64,000 bases of DNA from Erythrocercus mccallii (GCA_013397435.1 VZRG01000359.1:510568-574567); one strand, 5' to 3'; counted from the stretch's first letter, positions 12,501-26,454 are shown. The notes: a model not told the origin generated them from the letters alone. Numbers and translations: made by a program.

Positions 12501-15437
12501 ACTACTTGGTAGCTGCTTCTCACTAAGATACACTTTTTTGCCTTTCCAAGTCTAGAGCTGCAGCATTTAAACTCACCTGCTTCTTCTGTAAAGGCTCATG
12601 TACATAGCAGTGCAAGGAACAGAAATCTTGGCAGTATACATTTAATTTTGACTCCTTATGGGGCACACAGTTGATATATTTGTGTTTAGCTCCCTTCTAG
12701 AGAAATGAAGAACTGGTCTTGTTTCGTGACAAACCAACAATTGCATGTATTGCATATGTACATGCCTTGTAGTTGTGAGGAACAGCTTCAAGCAGGCCAA
12801 CAGTAGGGAAAGGTTGCTACAAAGCTAAAGTGAAATATGGAGAGGAGCTCACATGTTCTCTTCAACATCTAAGCAAGTGCCATCATACAAATGTCCATAG
12901 AGGAAAAATGGTCCTGTATGTTCATCCTGGAAAAATGTAATTTATTGCTAGAAAAACAACATCATCCTCTCTGGACTGCTCAACTTTGTTTTAGAGTAAA
13001 GCTGAATTTATTTTTTTTATTATTTGTGCATATGCAGTGGAGAAAAAACTAGAGGATGTAGGCACATGAGACAGAATGTAATTTGGAGAGAGAAGAAGAA
13101 AGAAAACTGACCTCTGGGCCATTTTGAGTTTGAAGTTTGTTACTGAGCTCAGTATATTGACCCAGGATGGAGAATGCTGCAAACTATAAAACTGATTTCC
13201 TCAAAAAACATGCCTCTCAAATCCCCTGCATCCGCTGAGGGCCTCTAAGTATGTTGTAAAAGGTCTGTTTTTCAGAGTGATTTGATTCCCATAGCCATGG
13301 GCAAAGGCACCCAAGCAGCTCTTGTTTGATTAAAAAGCTGAATTGTTTGCTGGTAACTGTAAACACAAACAGCTGTTTCCTGGAATACAAAAATGAGAGC
13401 CAGATTGGTACTTCTGGTGTTGGACAGAATTTTAAACAACCTACTAGGAATATAAAACAACTACTGGGAATATTTTCTTTGGGAAAATAAGTGGGATGCA
13501 TGTTAATAAATGCTGAATATAATGTGTATGTATTTAGCTCACCTTCACTCTGCCCTGATTATTTTTGATGCCAGCTAATCTGTCAGTCTCAGAGCAGAAC
13601 AAAAGTGTCTTAGTTTGTTTCAGGGGACTTGAAAATACAATTAAAAAGAAAAAACTTACAGAAGCACTCAACGGCTGCCTATTTTCCATTTTGTAGTGAC
13701 TTTGTTTGCTTTGGACTGGGGAAAGAGGAAGATGTTATTGGGGACCTGAAGTGAGCTGACCTCACTTCACTTAAATGATTCTCCTTGGACTAGTTTTGTT
13801 GATTTTTATAATCATACTTTTCTACCTGCAGAGTACGTAAGTAGTGTATACCTGTACTCAGGGTTGTGGTCTCCTGGGTTTCAATGTTTATATTTAATCT
13901 GTTTTAGTGTTCTTTGGCACCAGTTAATCTGAAGGTTATGGACTGTCTTTCCCATATCATTGTGTAGCTACTGTACTTAGCAAATATTATTCCATAGCTT
14001 GCACAATCATTTTAATTAACTTTGTTGTGTGCTTATTTTGTGTAGGTGCTTATTGAAATGACCATCAGCAAGATAAATAGAAAACATTAAACAATTCCCT
14101 GTCTGAGACTACTGAAGGATGTGTTTAATCCTGTTTACTACTTCACTACTTTCTGTTAATTTCATCTTTTTTTTCTGTTCATTCTGAATGGATAGTGAAA
14201 ACTACTTGTGTAATTGTAGTTTGCCAAGAATAGGGAACATGAAAATCAATATGTGAAGCCCTGTTTTATTACAGAGGTTTAACTTCCCATTTCTCAGATG
14301 CTAACTCATACCTCTATACTGTGGTTAGGTTCCTAACTCTTAGATACAGTCCATGTATGTAAAGACACTTATGCATTTATTATATATAGACATTGCTTTC
14401 AAATGCACACGTGTCTTTTCAGAAGTATTCTGAAGTTACTAGGCATCTGGAGACTTGGTTTCTGTACATGACTTTCTCATCAACTCCTGAAGGACTTAAG
14501 CAAAGTTTGAAAGTAGGGCTTTTTTCCACAATTACATTGGACAGTGCATAATCCTGTTCTGGGGAATAACAAATGTCAGTACAAGTCTGTGCTGCTTTGT
14601 GGATTCTGCTCTCCCCTGATGAGTTGTGAGCTAGGGCTGTTGAGGGCTCTTCCAGCTTTTCACTTTCCTTGCTATATGATTCTGTGTCCTTGATACATTT
14701 TACTACTTTTAATTCAAGTTTTTGAAGTTTAATTCACATTTGAATGTGTTTAGCTGTTCACTTGCTGTAAGTGCAGCGCTTCTCTCCCCTCTCTGTTTTT
14801 TCCCTCTGCAGTGTAACCTGTGGGTTATAACTACCCCAAAGCTGTCTTTCTGCTGATTCCCCTTTTATGTGCACTGTGGATAATGCAGCTTTTCTGGAGA
14901 GACCACAGGACTTGATTCATTGATGTTGTAAGAACTGTCAAAATCTTGTGACAGAAGCGGAAAATTTTGTTGACATTGGAAAGAGAGGTGGCTAGAGCTG
15001 TAGTCCGGGTTCCAGCTGTAGGAGTATTTCTATTAACTAAAAAGGGATTCAGAACCTTATACAGAGCTGTTTTTATGAATTTAAAATAACTAAGAACAGT
15101 TTTGTTTAGCCCTGGGTATTTCCTGAATGCCTTTGCAAGTCAGACAGTGTAGTACCGGGATTAAAAGCCTGTCTTCATCTTGAGTTGTAATAAGCAAAAT
15201 AGCCAGAGAATTTTTCATGGAAAATTATATTAACATTTTTTTTAAGTATGTTACAGTGTTGCTGTTAGTAAAGCAGCTGTATACTTTTTAATTACAAATC
15301 TCATGTATTTTAGAGTTATCTATGAAAGAAACCCCTTGCATATGCAGTTTTCTCCGTGCACTAGCCAAGTGTCTGAGCATCTCCTAAATCTTTTAATACA
15401 GAAATAAAGTTAGTGATAATACTCTTTTCCTTTTCAG
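9509..15437. other. Long unique noncoding stretch
   Basis: Nearly 6 kb without a recognisable exon, RNA gene or transposon. A very AT-rich patch at about 10,640-10,720 contains TTTAATTAATCAATTTT and GGTTGATTTATTTTA, a style often seen in conserved noncoding elements, but conservation cannot be judged from one sequence. Open frames at 12991-13501 on the minus strand look like chance frames. Confidence 0.5.
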
Positions 15438-15535
15438 CTTGTAAAGAAGATGGTTATTTCAAAGGTGATTTACTGAATGAACTTTCTGGTGATATAGTTA
15501 GAGGTTTTGAAGAAATTCAGCGAAAGCTAAATTGA
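15438..15535 (+). CDS. Candidate terminal coding exon, protein not recognised
   Basis: A strong splice acceptor (TACTCTTTTCCTTTTCAG) ends at 15437. It is followed by two bases of a split codon and 31 codons to a TGA at 15533-15535. The reading begins CKEDGYFKGD, continues LLNELSGDIV and ends GFEEIQRKLN. The peptide is rich in D, E, G and K and has a possible amphipathic helix near its end, unlike most chance frames here. The same frame is closed by a stop 32 bases before the acceptor, so it would need splicing from an upstream exon to the left, which I could not find. I do not recognise the protein, and no canonical AATAAA lies within about 350 bases downstream. Open frames of 31 codons are common by chance, so the acceptor and the peptide's look are the only support. 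Confidence 0.3.
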
Positions 15536-18500
15536 ATGTTGTCTGTAGTTCTGAACAGAATTATATCCATGCTATTCTTTCTTTGTCCAAGAGATGGTTT
15601 CCTCCATGGTGCAGCCAGGAGCATCCTCTTCAGCTCTGGTAGCCTGGTCTGACTTTTGGCTCTGCAGAGACATGATTAGTGTTGACTGATATCCAAATAT
15701 CAAGGCAGAAATCTTGAATCAGATGCTGAGTGGAAAACTGAGTTAGGAGAATTTTAGATTCCTGAACCAATGGACTTTCCAAAGGTGCTGGACTTCACAT
15801 CTTGGTAGAATTTAGCCTGATCAAAAATAATAGTCTTGTTCTTTAGAGCAGAGTTGAATATAATAGAGGATGTGTTCTGTTTAGGTGTAAAAGACTAAAG
15901 ATTGATCAAATGACTGGAAGGATGGTTATGAGGAGCAAGCAAAAAAAAGAAGAGACCAGAAAGAGTAGAGGAGGGTGTTTTGTATTCAGAGTGTTATGGG
16001 GAGTGCATGTGCTTGTGTACTGTATAACTCACCTTTGCATCTCCCAGTATCTCTCATAACCAAAAACTCAGTAAAGGGCATGAGATAAGCGTTGGCTGTA
16101 GATACTTGTCTTCTACAGCAATCCTTTCTGCCCCTTTTTCCCAGTGCTTCACTTACTTGTTTGTTTCTCTTTTGTTTGTTCCTGTCTACCCTTTTTCTGA
16201 ATGAAGCAGATTTTTTTTTGTTCCTTATTAATGGTATGAAAAAGTACAAATGAAAAGCAAAAGGTCTGAAGCATACCTTCAACCATTAAGCTTGATTAAC
16301 GAGCCAGGCAGCCAGGAAGACCCCTTGTGCTGGTGTGGAAGGGTGTCTTGCTCTCTTTGCTGAGATTTCAGTTTTATTGCTGACTGGGCTGCAGCAGGAG
16401 CTGCATGGAGGCATGCGGAACACCTCCATGCTGTGCACTAGGATGGCATGGTGGGGATGTTGTTGGAAGACTGGAGAGTGAGGATGCTGGCCCTCCCATG
16501 GAACCCCCTCCCTCTTCCCCTTCCTTTTCTTTTGCAGTTGCACACAGCGCTGTGGCTCGGAGGTCATTTGTTTCCCACAGCTTCACAGACCACTGTAGCA
16601 GAAAAGGAGACAATGGTCCCTTACAAGGGATGATGTGAGGCCTTCTTTCATCTCTAATAAGCCCCTTCATTTGCCCTGTGAGGCCTGTTGTGTGTTTGTG
16701 TGCTTGCACAGTTCCAGTGTGAACTACTCTGCAGCTTCCACTTATATAAAGCAACCAGGTTTTTTGTTTTGTTTTTTGAATGGACAACTTGTAGCACGTT
16801 ACATCCTGAGGTGAGTTTTCTGTTCAGTGCAAGCACATCAGGAGACGTTCCTTCCTCTTTTCACATAGCTTTTAAAATCTAAGGCCCATCTGGTCAACAT
16901 GGGTTGTCAGAAAGACCGAACTCAGAAAGCAAAGAAAGGAGGGGGACAGCTTTTAGCTCCTGTCAAACACAAGCTCTGCCCATTGCTGTGCTTGGGCTTG
17001 GTTGCTGACTGAGCATGTCATGACAGCTCTGTGAGAACAACCACCCTGGCAAAGCAATAGACTGTCCCATCACAGAATCTGCAAGCAGAGGGACAATTTG
17101 AGACCTTTTTCTTATCTGTTATCCTGCTGTAATGAGTGGAAAAGAAAAGGGAACAAACAATATGATGACATTTTAAGGAGCAGGAGTTTGGAGCAGTGGT
17201 TCTCCTAGTCTGAGATACCATTTTTACCATGTCTTCTGCCTGATCCTTTAAAATCCCACTCTTTGAGCCGCGCTCCTCAGTCTGGAGAACTTTCCTGCTA
17301 CATGAAATAGGAATTTTTTTAGCTGCCTTCTGTGCAACACAGAGTTTGTGCTCCAGTGGTTCTCCCTTGTCTAAGCCTTGTATTCTTGGACTAGGAAGGT
17401 AGGTTCATGCTAGTCATGAAGTTTTTCCTACTCTCTATCCCCTTGCTTAGCCTGGACAGCTTCTTGCTACAGTTGATTCAGGGGCTCTCTGTGAGACCCC
17501 GTTCAAATTCAGTGCAGGCTTATCTGAGGAAATGGCTTTGGTAGTCCAAGTCTGCTAAGGCGTTGTGTGGCTCGTGTACAGTATTACTTCAGCCAGGAGA
17601 AAGAAAGTCCATCTTTGAACTTGTCTGTTTGGCTGTTGCAGTTCTTGGCTATTTAACATCATTCAGCCTCGTGTTTCACCCCAGCATCCCTGGATGTTGT
17701 AATGGTCCTAGTGTGAACCTTCTGCTTAACCTTGAGACCTGGCCTCTCTTTCCTTAGCTTACTCAGGTTATCTGTTTAACATAGCACAGCCTGTGAAAGG
17801 CATCGAAGTACACTAAGAAAGTTATGCAAAGCTGACAGACTCAGATTGCAGCTATACACTACTGCATGCTTTTCTCCACAGAACAAGTATCTTATACTAC
17901 AGCAGATATTTCACTGTGTCTGAGTCTGAACAATTTTGAGCAAAGTTCCAGACCAATTTCTCAAAAATGTGAGACAAAGAATCAGATGATTCCAGGCAAA
18001 GCAACTGGACTTTTAGAGATTATTTGGCATTTATAAGCTGGACAGCTGAGGAGTCAGTATGCAAACCCATTTTCTATCGATATCCAGATGAAAATGAACC
18101 ACTTTTTTTGAACTTCCAAAACATGAGATAAAGCAAGTGTTAAATTGCCTTCAGAACAATGTTTAGTTGATTTTGGTGGCTAATGCATTGCTTTGGCAAC
18201 TGGCTCCACAGTAATTACTCCACAGTAATATTCAGTTTGGTCTCTGAGATAGTGGGAGTTTTAGGGAAAACTATAGGTTAAACTTCATTGTAAAGGAAGA
18301 AATCAACAGTCTTTGGAAAAGCGTGTCTTCCCGCTGTCCATAAAATGAGTGTCCATCATTAGTTACTCGGAGACAAGTACAGAACACTGATGGATACACA
18401 AAATTAGCATGCAGCACTAAGCATAAATGTGTTTGTATGTCTTCAGTTTTGGTAGATGATGTGCAACAGTTCAGTGTTTGATCTGGAGGACAGGTGGTAT

Positions 18501-18813
18501 CTCTAAGACAAATAACATTTTTCTGAGTTCTTCAAACAGTCATATTTTCATCTTCCCTGGACTTGCAAGGAAGATGCCACAGTAATGTAATTGTACTTGT
18601 CTAATTTCACCACGATATCTGCAAATATGTCCCTTTCTTCTGCTCAAATGCTGTTGCATAACTCCTTGCAAAAAGTATTGTCTTTTCACTTAACCTGTTT
18701 CCTTGCCTGAGCAGAAGAACACCAAATGCTCTTTTTTTCATATGATGGAAAATACAGTAGCTTCGTTAAGTGATGCTACTATGACAGGGACCTAATTATT
18801 TCGCTACTTTTGA
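15536..18813. other. Unique noncoding DNA with a GC-richer patch
   Basis: No gene recognised. About 16,380-16,640 is richer in GC than its surroundings and therefore carries overlapping open frames on both strands; none has a convincing start, splice site or protein-like composition. Confidence 0.45.
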
Positions 18814-18841
18814 AATTAATTAAACTGTGAATTAATTAAAC
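18814..18841. repeat. AATTAATTAAAC repeated twice
   Basis: The 12-mer AATTAATTAAAC occurs at 18814-18825 and 18830-18841 (16-bp period). Each copy contains the palindrome TTAATTAA, a pair of overlapping TAATTA-type homeodomain cores. CCTAATTATT lies just upstream. It may be a simple duplication or a clustered binding site; the sequence alone cannot decide. Confidence 0.8.
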
Positions 18842-21462
18842 AGCTTGTGAACATGAAGCACATACCTGTCTAACCAGAAGTAAAGAGAAGTGGAAAAACA
18901 GGGCAAGAAACCACAATTCTTTTAAATTCATTACTGGGTGGACTTACAGAGCTCAGCTAATAGAGATTTCAAATTGCTATGGCTACATTATCTATCTTTC
19001 AGTGTAAAGACCGAGCAAGTCTTATGCACTCTGAGAAGACAGGTTATTGTTTGCTTTTAAGGTGGAGAAAAGTCTTGACACTTGAGGATCTCCTGTGAGT
19101 ATGAAGAGGTATTTCTGAAAATATGAAGAGGTGTTTAGTGACAATGTTTCTAGTTGATCTCCACAGCCCTGTTAAAGCATGAAAATATCCTCCTAAAGAA
19201 TTCAGAGCTGATAAAGGAAGACTACAAAAACCTTCACAGTGAATTTTACAGAATGTGATCACAGTATAACAAAAATCTATAAGAAACTTTAAAAAGATTA
19301 GTGTAGTTTGTGGAGTACAGGTGCAGTACATAAGCATGTCTTTGCTCTATGAAGTTTCAAGGAGCGTTGAAAGAGAGTGTGGTGGAGTCTTTACCTATTG
19401 TGCTTTTCAGCTGACATGCTAGCATAAGGAAACCATTAGAGTTGCTTAGAGCTATCTAAATTATGCAGCCTCACCTGAGAGACCTCTGGACTTTGAGCAG
19501 ATGAGAGGTAAGAGCTATGGTGCCTTGTGGATCTGTACTCAGTTCATTTTTTGCAGTACTGTTATTCAGTCTGGGTCCAATTTTCACATCTTTAAAATGC
19601 ACTATTTTAAAGGCACTAGAAAGTCTTTCCCATGGCTTCCTCACATGACCCGGAGTGCAGTATGCTCATTGTTTTATGCTGCTCTGTCTCCTTCTCATGC
19701 TTTGCCAGCTCCAGCCAGTTAACCATTCCCTGCTGTCACAGGCTCAGCCATCCCCACCCTGCTCCATTTCCTGCCACTGACCCTGTTTCAGTCTTGGCTC
19801 CCCACTCTCATTTTTGTTCTCTCTCCTCCCTTCCCTTTCCACTGGCTTCTTCCTTAAGCCATCCAAAAGTAAAGTAAGGGGATTATTGTGCAAAATACTC
19901 ATCCCTAGGTAGTAACTGGGTATTAACTATACCGTGGAGAGCAATGAGATGTTCACAGTGCAAAGTCAAATGGTAATCTGAATGCTTTTAAAACTGAATT
20001 ACAAAGGGGGAAAAATAAACCAGGTTTCAGTGAGACGGCCTGAGATCTACTTGGGACAGCAACTTAATTTCTCTTTTCTCTTTATGTGTTGGAGTGGCAC
20101 CTACAGAAAAACAAAATCCTCCCATTAGGGTATTTTCCATTTAATCCATCCAACAGTTCCCTTCAATGAGGACATGTTTATTCTGAGCAGAGTGCATGAT
20201 TCATCACTCCTGGGAGATTTGGTGCTGACCTCAGACAATTGATCTACTCTTGCACCCCACCCTCCCTGTCTTCCCCCCCAAGATGTGTGAAGCAGTTTTG
20301 TACTAGGAAGCTGCATCACTGATAAAATCTTTTAAGGGGAACATTCACCACATGATTACTTTCCATTTCATAGAGAACTTATGCTGTTGTGTAGTAGTGA
20401 AGACAATTTATTAGAAGTTTGATTGGACAAAGCAGGGGGCACAAGTAGATGCTGAGAAGTGTTACTTTGTTGTGGAATCTCACTAAAGCTAATAAAAAGT
20501 AGACTTGTCCTGGGTGGGAGTGGGAGAAATGCCGAAGAGAGGAAAAAAAAAGAAAGATACTACTACAAATGTCAGAAAATTCAGAGTCATGCTTCAGATC
20601 CCTTGAGACTGCAGTTTCTTTACCTCTGGGAATCAGCTACATTAGTAGAATCTAAATTATAATTTTTGAAAGAAATACAGATCTTTGTCTTGCAGAGAGA
20701 GTGGGATGTAATGTTCTGCTGGGAAGGTTAACACATGCAGCGGATTTCCTTACTGTACTGGAGCAGGCAGGACTTTACAGTCCCAGACACATAGGCTTGA
20801 TGTGATTTTAATCAATTAAATGAGGTGTATAAAAAGAATGAATAGTTAAGTCATTGACATTCTGTCTGTAGTCCAGTACTCTCCAGTATGAAAAGGACAT
20901 AGTTATAGCTGAGTTGATAAATACTTATTTCAGTGTTACTTATTTTGGTGGTTGCTCAAATGGAGAATTTGTACATCCTAAGAAATGCATTCTTCTGAGC
21001 CAATGCTGAAATGGTGCATGTCCTTCACAGTGAGCCACTGCTGCTAGATATGCCAGCTTTAACATGGACAGCAGAACTGAGATGCAAGAAACTTTAAAAT
21101 AATTTAAGAACTCATGCTAGCAAAAGAAAAGCAGCATGTTAATCCCATTAATGTGGCAAAACTCCCATATGGGTAGTAGCCAAGACTGTGCAATGTGGTT
21201 GCCAGAAAACCCAAAAGGTACACAGAATTTATTTGTGTGTTAAGATTCATTGCAAACTCAGTTAATCTGAGGGCTCATTACAGTGTACTTAGCAGTCTCT
21301 GATTTTATGGCTTTATTTGGTATGATTCTATTTGGATGAAACTACGTTTCAAAAGAACTTTGGTTTTGGTTTTCCAGGATGTTTTTACATCTGTAGCTTT
21401 AAAAGAGAAGTCAAGAAACAACAGCAGTGTACATCAAGTGCCTGCATTGTAGTTACACACTT
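18842..21462. other. Unique noncoding DNA
   Basis: No recognisable gene or transposon. A pyrimidine-rich patch around 19,680-19,860 keeps frames open by composition. A short A/G-rich run lies near 20,540-20,560. Confidence 0.5.
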
Positions 21463-21584
21463 AATAAAACAAAAAACCAACAACAACAACAAAAAAAAAG
21501 AAGAAAAAAACAAACAAACAAACAAACAACAACAAAAAAAAACCAACAAAAAAAAACCTCAAAAAAGCCCCAGAAAGACCAAAC
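21463..21584 (+). repeat. A-rich, nearly T-free tract with (CAA)n and (CAAA)n
   Basis: It opens with AATAAA at 21463-21468. Bases 21466-21558 then contain no T, only A with C and a few G: CAA units, long A runs, (CAAA) units and ACC interruptions. Only one T follows before 21585. Its form, a polyadenylation-like hexamer followed by an A-rich tail, could be the decayed tail of a retroposed RNA, but the sequence to its left is not one I recognise. Simple-repeat expansion is the alternative. Confidence 0.85.
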
Positions 21585-24500
21585 TAAACCTAACTCACCC
21601 CTCAAACCCTTCAAGCTTCTGACTGTTATAGCAGATGTCTAATAATCACTCTGTATTGTTATAAATGTCTTGCTATAACAAAGTTTTCCCTGATTTTTAG
21701 GATAGGTACTCAGTGTAATGAGTCACCCTTGGAACAGAGTTTACTGCATTGCTCTGCACATATATATATATTCTGGATTTTTTCTGGCTTGTAGATATCA
21801 GTTGTTGAATACACTTTGACTCACTTCTTAGCCCAAGCTGCTAAACAGTACAGCTGTGAAGCTGCTAAGCAGGTATTGAATTATGGCCTCAAGTATAGCA
21901 GTTAAAAAAAGTGACTTGTATGCTATAGAGAGTGTAAAGGAACTTTATGCGTGGGCTGTTCCAGCAAATATGGTCAGATTTGCTTTATGTTCATCATGCT
22001 TTTTCTTAAATAAAGTTTGAGTCAGAGTACATAAAATCTGAAATGTTTATCTGCTTACAGATGAGATTAAAGATGGAGCTGTGAAAGACATTGATTTGAA
22101 AAAAACCCTTAATGTTTAAAGCAGTAAAACATTTACACATTTACAGAGAAATGTAGTTTTTAGCTGATTGTTTTTTAGAAAATAATTACTGAGATTCAAG
22201 AACACTGATGGAAATACCAGGGCTATGTTGTGGGAGCAAACAAGACTTGATATTTTCCATTGATGTACCTAATTTATGCATCTGGTTTTGAAGCCAACAC
22301 CAAATTTAGGATGGAAAGGAGCTGAATTCTTCCATTCTGAAGTCATTATCAACACTGATATAAATATTAGCGCTAATGGTTTGATATGTTGCTGTATTTG
22401 GCCTGAAAAGCCCTCAGTTTTACAAGAGAAGGGGTAAGTTTTTACATATGTATTTCACTGCAGAGTTCTGTGCAGTAAGTGAGCCTGACTTCATTTCTCC
22501 TTGCCTGTTCCTGAAGGTGGTGAGCTTGAAGTTGTAGGCAGTGAAATGATGGCCTGAAAGCACGAGGGTAGTGCCAGAGACACTCTGCCTTTTTGGTTTT
22601 TTTTCTTTTTTCCATGGATGTTTTTCTCTAGGGAAAAATGCTCAGACAGTATAATGGCTAGAATGAGAACAATTTGGCTCTTTTGCAGCCAATACATACC
22701 TTGGTTTTTAGTATTATATTCCATGCTGATTCATATACTGCATGCATTTTGCTTTGGATATGACAAAGCTCTTACGGTGTGGCAAATTCCTTTATGGTGC
22801 CTTATTTACTCTTCCATCTTTCTTTGAAGTGACAAGATACCACACAGCTGTGTTAGCCAAACTCAGCACTACTGCTGCATGTTGGCTGTTAAGGGGAAGA
22901 CTAAAGCTGGGGTGTGTCGCACTGATGGCAGCCTCCTGCCACTGAGCACTGCTTTCAAGTCCAGTCTCCATTCTGTGAAGAGACTGCCACCAATAAAGCA
23001 AAAAATTTTGTATCATTGTAGGTTTAACCCCACAGTAATGCCTTTGGAGAGCACACTAATACAATTAAATGTTACTTTTTCTGTACCTTCTGTAATTTCA
23101 CCAAAGTTGCAATGGTTATTGCTTAAATAAGTCACTGCATCTGAAGAGAAAGTCTAGAGAAGCCAATGGAGAATGACTAATTTCAATTTCTCATGAATGT
23201 GTTCTTGCTATAGTCAGCTGTGAGTGTTAACTGACAAATGACTGTGCTGCCTCTAGCTCTTATTTTGCTGTGTCTTGTAAATAAAGTAAGATTGGGCTGA
23301 AATTATCATGATAAGCTTTTGTTGGGCATAGAATAATAATACTGGTTATTCAGTAAGCATCCTATTTTCTGGTAGATAAGCTTTGAGACAGTCACTTGGA
23401 GCGACATAGAGGCATCCTTTTGCTGAAGCACTACATTTCTCTTGAAGCACAAGTCTTTTATTTTCACTATTTGAACTCATTGAAATTCCTGTGGCACTTC
23501 TTAAAAGAGATAGGATATAACATGTCTTGGCTAAATTAAAAAACCTGATCATGCAAGCCCAGCCAAGTAATTTGTTTTTCTTTGGCAGTGCTTGCCTTTA
23601 AAAGAAGAATTATATTAATATTGACTAGCGACATACCAGAAAAAGTGGTAAAGTTTATTAGTATCCCTATAAATTTGAGGACCTCTTCCCAAGCTTTGTG
23701 CTGTTCCTGTAACCTTTGAATGGCAACAAATGTGTTTGAGCCATAACTGCCCCCATAAATCATGTACAAAATATGTCCACATTTAAAGTTAAGTATCATG
23801 GCAGTAGGTACCAGTTCATCAGTAGTAATTACCAGTTCTTTCTAAGGTGCTCTAGGGGTACATTATATCTGCATATAAGCAAAGGTAAGGGTTGGTAATT
23901 TATCAGAGATGAACCCCTGTTCCCCAGTTTCTGTCAGACCTTTGATAATGTAAATTGGTCTTGCAAATTGCATCTTCCTCCTTGGAAATCATTTGGTTAT
24001 GGTCTGAACAGTCTTTGTGTACTGTCCCAGCCAACAATGACCAGATGTTAGAGTAGGAGACTGGCCAGATGACCTAGATTACAGTACGACTCCAGGTAAG
24101 GATGAAAATTTCGTAGTGGAGTGAAGGGAGGGAAAAGGGAAGGGCAATTGAAAGGCAGTTGATTTGCTCTCCAGTAAAGGATTAAGACTGTTGTTCTTTG
24201 TAACAGGAGTGGCTGGTAAATGATATTCCTTGTTGTGCAATAATTCCTGAGTTTTCAGAAAATATTTTTAATTGGAAAGACAAGTATTTAACTGTGTACT
24301 CAGAGCTGAAACATATTTTTTTGAAAAAGATGTGAATGTGAATGCCTTCCCTTTTTCTTACACTGCCTAAGCTGTTTCCTTGGAAGTCCTGGGTCCTTGG
24401 TCCAAAACTGTTGTTTGGGCAGCTGCCAGAGCATGGGCTGGAAAGCAGCAAGGTTCAGCAGGAAATCGGCTTGGCAGGTATCAGCATGGCCTGTGTCATT

Positions 24501-26454
24501 CAGAAGATTTACTGGCAAGTACAAGTTTTCACAAAGCATTTATTCTTGAGCAGATGGATTGATTTTAAAAATCAGGGTGATAATTTTATTTTTTTTTACT
24601 GGCTCTGATTAGGACCATAGTCAAATATTGCCATCATAGTCAGTATTGGAGTGTAGAATATACATGCTCTTCGTTTGATTCAATGGGCATGAATGTAGGC
24701 TAGCTATGGCTGCAAGGTGTTGATATGCTTCTGTTCACCAGCAAAAGCTGGAAAATACAGGTATAAAACTAGGCCCAAATTTGCCACCAAAGCTGTTCCT
24801 GCAAATCCTACTGCCTGCAGGAGCAGCTGGGTGCATGTACCCGTCCACAGGGGGAAATTAGAAAGTTGTAATACAAGTCTGCAGTTAGTAAAAAAACTTT
24901 GAATCCAAGTACCTCCCCTTTTTAAAGTGAGCAAGTACAGGAGAGCACTTCCATTTTCTGACTTTTGGTGCATGAGCTGTCATTTTAACAACAAACCATG
25001 CTTCACTAAGTTGGAAAGGTGAATATTTTAGAGGTGAACCTCTTATCAGATTCTTCTGTGTTTCCAAAGTAGCTTGATAGCTATTTTTGACTGACTTCAG
25101 AACTACATGATGATATAGTTACATGGCCTGAGTTTTGAACTGACCACATAGTATAAACTTTATTTTACCTAAGTTGATACTAGCAAGATCAACATTTATA
25201 CTTGCATATTGTTCCAAAATAAATGATGGAAATCCTATTACTTTCTTACGGAACCAGTTATTTAATTTCATATGATTCATTTTCATTCAGGATTTTTTAC
25301 AAATTGTTTTGAGGATTAGTTTTCTTTACTAAAAAAAAAAAATAAGTTAGGGAAAGAACAGTCTAGTCTGGTTACCTAGTTTAAGCAATCGTAAACCTCT
25401 TCCAGTAATTACTTTGCTGGTAGAATTAAGGCACATTTGTTAGAACCAACATAAAAGACTTTCAAGAATGGCTGGTCTCCAGTAGGTACCAAATACATAG
25501 ACATTACTTATTTTTTTGGCTGAAATCTTTGCCTGTCTAAGTAGATAGTAACATCAAGATGCCTCACATCGTGTGCACCACCACTGACAGTAGAGAAAGT
25601 TATAGAGTCTTGTGATGGTCAACAGTATCCATGAGGCACTTTCCTAACTACTATTTCCTAAACAGTTTTCTTTTTATTGTGATGATAGTGTGATAATTAA
25701 ATGAAGAATCTTGTTCAGTTTAGAATTATTGAATATGTAATGTATATGGCAAATGAATATGTAGAGCACACTCATGTCCCATCTGAGTGATACCAAACTA
25801 GGCTCCCTAAACTGTCACTAACTTGCATCCATCCAGCATATATAAAATGGCTGTGGGCACTGCCCTTCAGAAAAGAATGCCTGCTTTCTTCTAAGAAAAT
25901 CCAGTGTCACGGTCACTATGTGCTTTCCAGGTCTCCTGCGCCTTGATGGCAAGCTAGTTGTATTTTGTCATGCAGCATCCTCAAAGAGCAATTCTACACA
26001 TGCTTTTGTCCTTTTCTCCTGTCTTGAAAATGTGCAGATAAGAAATAGATTTTTTCTCTTCCCCAAACCCTGTTTTACAGAGAAAATCAATCTTTCCACA
26101 TTATTTGGGCCTCCAGCTTCTTTTTGACATTTTACTTCATGCATGAGTTTGGATGTAAGGCTCTGTGAGATGGCTCTCTGCTGTTGTGGGTTAGCTCTGA
26201 ATCTCACATTCCATTCACCTAGGCCACCTGTAGCCTTGTATCAGTTACAGAAACTTTCTACCAGTGCAGAGCTTTTATGAGAGCTTATGTAAGGGCAAAA
26301 TTCAAAGTTGGCTTCACAAGAAGGTCAAGTTGTTTAACCACATTCACTAACACACTACTTAATCCATATTTAGTCCTTTCTTATGTATGACAAGTATATT
26401 ATCTTTAATTGTATTGTTACTTGGTAACAAAGTTGATCTCATAATTATTCTACT
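21585..26454. other. Unique noncoding DNA
   Basis: About 4.9 kb with no recognised gene, RNA or transposon. There is an (AT)n stretch near 21,762-21,774 and a 12-base A run at 25331-25342. Overlapping frames at 22.5-23.1, 24.2-25.1 and 25.9-26.2 kb run on both strands and are judged to be chance. Confidence 0.5.

Noticed and set aside
16286..16882. Cluster of open frames, including a 137-codon minus-strand frame
   Set aside because: Again a GC-richer patch with frames on both strands; low-complexity residues and no splice context.
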